Shown here piece after piece: positions 4,840 to 6,647 of a DNA stretch of 6,647 nucleotides; positions within the stretch are counted from its first letter, which is position 1, and every line of letters begins with the position of its first letter. A program made the position numbers and the translations under genes. The notes beneath the pieces are model-generated. The model was not told the origin of the DNA. It saw nothing but the letters and a program-made list of their open reading frames with translations, and searched no databases. The DNA comes from Gemmatimonadota bacterium (GTDB lineage: Bacteria; Gemmatimonadota; Gemmatimonadetes; Palauibacterales; Palauibacteraceae), in contig JARFPW010000032.1 in assembly GCA_029288095.1 (NCBI GenBank), positions 1-6,647 of the forward strand, in the 5' to 3' direction.

Positions 4840-6647
4840 GTTGACGCGCCCTCGGCTACGTCCAGGGCGTGCCTGCCGGCTTCCTCCAGGGCAGCCGGCA
4901 CCCGAGTCGAGTCGCCGACGCCACCCTGCGCGAGGTGCGGTCGGCCGCCGCCACCGGAGCCCGTCGCCCTGCTGGCAGCACCAACGAGATCGCCGGCCTT
5001 GAGACCCCGAGCGATCCAGTCGTCGGTCACCACGCCCAGGAACGCATCCTTCGTCCCATCTACGATCACGTGAAGGATCGCGGCACCCGAGTCCAGGCGA
5101 TCCCGCAGGGCGTCACCGAATTCGGACAGATCCGTCCCAGCCGCCAGTTCAACGCTCGAGCGTACCAGCCGGCCGCCTCCCGGGAGGACCTCGGCGGCCG
5201 CGACGAGTCGCTCCGCCTCTCCCGCGGAATCCGCCCCGCGCTGTTCGGCGAGTGCAACTCGAAGTTGCTCCGCTTCCCCCTGGAGCGCGTGTACCCGGCG
5301 CGGCACATCCCGCCTTGTCACCCTGAGCGTCGCTGCCATGTCGTCCAGCACCGCTTCAGTCTCGCGCGCGAGTTCCCAGGCTTTTCGCCCCGTCACCGCC
5401 TCAATGCGGCGCACGCCTGCGGCAACACCGGTCTCCGATACGATACGCAACTGGCCGATCTGACCTGTCGTGCGCACGTGACAGCCGCCGCACAACTCGA
5501 GGCTCACGCCAGGTACGGACACCACGCGCACCACCTCCCCATACTTCTCCCCGAACAGAGCCATCGCGCCGTCGTCAAGCGCTTCGCGGTAGTCTCTCTG
5601 GCCTGTCGCCACCGCCGAATTCGCGAGTATATCGTCGTTGATCCGTCCCTCGATCTCAGCCAGCTCCTCGTCGGAAACAGCTCCCGAGTGTGAAAAATCG
5701 AACCGGAGGCGATCCGGAGCCACCAGGGAACCGGCCTGGTGCACGTGGTCGCCGAGCTCAGCACGCAATGCCGCATGTAACAGATGGGTGGCCGTGTGGT
5801 TGCGCTCGGTATCACGGCGGATGTCCTCGGAAACCGTTGCCCGCACCTGGCCGACCTCCTGTGGCATGGCACCCCGAATCGGCTGCGCCACCAGGACGAT
5901 CTGACCGCGTTCGTTTCGCGTCACCGCCACTACGTCCGCCTCCCAGTCTCCATCGGCCAGTTGTCCGGAATCGCTGACCTGACCACCCGCCTCGAGATAG
6001 AACGGGTTGCGCTCGAGGAGAAACAGGGCTGCGTTACCGACCCGGAGGTAGGCAAGCACGGCAGTCTCGACGACAAGATCGTCGTACCCCACGAACGACT
6101 GCTCCCCGCCGGAGGACAAGGTGCGAGCGGCGTCCAACGTCTGCTCGTCAACCGGGCCCGTCGTTCCGGTGCCAGTTCCGCCCGAGATGCCGCTGGCGCT
6201 TCGGGACCGCTCCCGCTGTTCCTCCAACGCCGATTCGAAGCCGGCACGGTCGACGGTGTAGCCGCGCTCGCCCGCCATCAGCTCCGTGAGATCGAGCGGA
6301 AAGCCGAACGTGTCGTATAGCTTGAAGGCCTCGCTGCCCGGGATCTCACCCTTCCCTTGTTCTGGAGCGACCTCCTCGAAGCGGCCCATTCCCGCATCGA
6401 TGGTCGCCAGAAACCTCTCTTCCTCGGCGGCCGTCGTCTGGACCAGATGCTCCCGGCGGGCGGTCAGTTCGGGGTACGCGTCCGACATCTCGTCTACCAC
6501 CACGCCCACGAGTCCGTCGAGCGTCGGCTCCCGCCGCCCGAGAAGCCAGGCGTACCTGCCGGCTCTCCGCAGGATGCGTCGCAGGACGTAGCCCCGTCCT
6601 TCGTTGGACGGAAACACACCGTCCGCGAGCATGAACGCTACGGCCCG
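4836..6647 (-). CDS. alaS: Alanine--tRNA ligase, C-terminal two thirds (5' end cut by window edge)
   Basis: AlaRS charges tRNA-Ala and hydrolyses mischarged Ser- or Gly-tRNA-Ala. The visible 603 residues begin RAVAFMLADGVFPSNEGRG, a family signature in the tRNA-recognition domain, so about 250-300 N-terminal residues with the aminoacylation site lie beyond the edge. The frame is open to the last base, so the internal ATG at 6630-6632 is not the start. Next come AFKLYDTFGFPLDLT (107-121 of the visible part) and EAGGQVSDSG (219-228). The editing domain has both zinc motifs, HTATH (HxxxH, 284-288) and CGGCH (CxxxH, 386-390), so proofreading should be active. A coiled-coil-like stretch precedes the C-Ala domain, which ends with GGGGRPHLAQGG (565-576). 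A Gly/Thr-rich linker lies at 151-165. The TGA stop overlaps the next gene's ATG. Confidence 0.97.
   Translation of the reverse strand, partial: RAVAFMLADGVFPSNEGRGYVLRRILRRAGRYAWLLGRREPTLDGLVGVVVDEMSDAYPELTARREHLVQTTAAEEERFLATIDAGMGRFEEVAPEQGKGEIPGSEAFKLYDTFGFPLDLTELMAGERGYTVDRAGFESALEEQRERSRSASGISGGTGTGTTGPVDEQTLDAARTLSSGGEQSFVGYDDLVVETAVLAYLRVGNAALFLLERNPFYLEAGGQVSDSGQLADGDWEADVVAVTRNERGQIVLVAQPIRGAMPQEVGQVRATVSEDIRRDTERNHTATHLLHAALRAELGDHVHQAGSLVAPDRLRFDFSHSGAVSDEELAEIEGRINDDILANSAVATGQRDYREALDDGAMALFGEKYGEVVRVVSVPGVSLELCGGCHVRTTGQIGQLRIVSETGVAAGVRRIEAVTGRKAWELARETEAVLDDMAATLRVTRRDVPRRVHALQGEAEQLRVALAEQRGADSAGEAERLVAAAEVLPGGGRLVRSSVELAAGTDLSEFGDALRDRLDSGAAILHVIVDGTKDAFLGVVTDDWIARGLKAGDLVGAASRATGSGGGGRPHLAQGGVGDSTRVPAALEEAGRHALDVAEGAST
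4849..4853 (-). promoter_or_regulatory. Ribosome binding site of the 124-residue gene
   Basis: GAGGG on the minus strand lies 9 bases before the ATG at 4837-4839, inside the 3' end of alaS. It supports the 124-residue frame being translated. Confidence 0.55.

Noticed and set aside
4869..5693. 274-codon plus-strand open frame opposite alaS
   Set aside because: It is antisense to the conserved AlaRS editing and C-terminal domains with no recognisable family features.
6630..6632. ATG as start of alaS
   Set aside because: The frame is open to the window edge and the residues before it (RAVAF) match the internal AlaRS consensus, so the gene is simply truncated by the window.
1..6647. CRISPR array, insertion sequence, tRNA/rRNA gene, riboswitch or phage remnant
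   Set aside because: I found no direct-repeat arrays, transposase-like frames, terminal inverted repeats or RNA gene signatures. Nearly all bases are accounted for by seven conserved or well-placed genes.

Overview
The window is a GC-rich bacterial chromosome segment. It is almost completely coding, and every supported gene lies on the minus strand. Read in the direction of transcription (right to left) the order is: alaS (its 5' part is off the right edge), a 124-residue protein I do not recognise, a CpsB/YwqE-type PHP phosphatase, a GmhA-type sugar-phosphate isomerase, a class II CCA-adding tRNA nucleotidyltransferase (cca), the ribosome-associated GTPase hflX, and pdxJ (its 3' part is off the left edge). 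The tight gene packing, GTG and CTG starts, a CpsB-type phosphatase and a heptose isomerase fit a high-GC diderm bacterium. Gemmatimonadota or a relative is my guess from overall character, not something the sequence proves.

The layout is that of one operon. The four junctions from alaS to cca are all 4-base stop/start overlaps: ATGA at 4836-4839, CTGA at 4465-4468, ATGA at 3653-3656 and GTGA at 3057-3060. The cca-hflX junction has a 6-base gap with both genes in the same frame. Only the 50 bp between hflX and pdxJ separates genes noticeably, and I see no convincing terminator or promoter anywhere in the window. The only part outside genes is that 50 bp and the 6 bp before hflX.

Functionally the genes fall into three groups. 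alaS, cca and hflX serve translation (tRNA-Ala charging, tRNA 3'-end completion and repair, rescue of stalled ribosomes). The PHP phosphatase and GmhA-like isomerase point to envelope polysaccharide or heptose metabolism. pdxJ makes pyridoxine 5'-phosphate for PLP.

This is a housekeeping region, and I see no mobile element, CRISPR array, RNA gene or obvious new system. The points most worth a second look are the apparent CTG start of the phosphatase gene, the non-canonical G4 (HKLD) and G5 (TSVV) guanine-recognition loops of HflX, the unrecognised 124-residue protein, and the in-frame cca/hflX junction.
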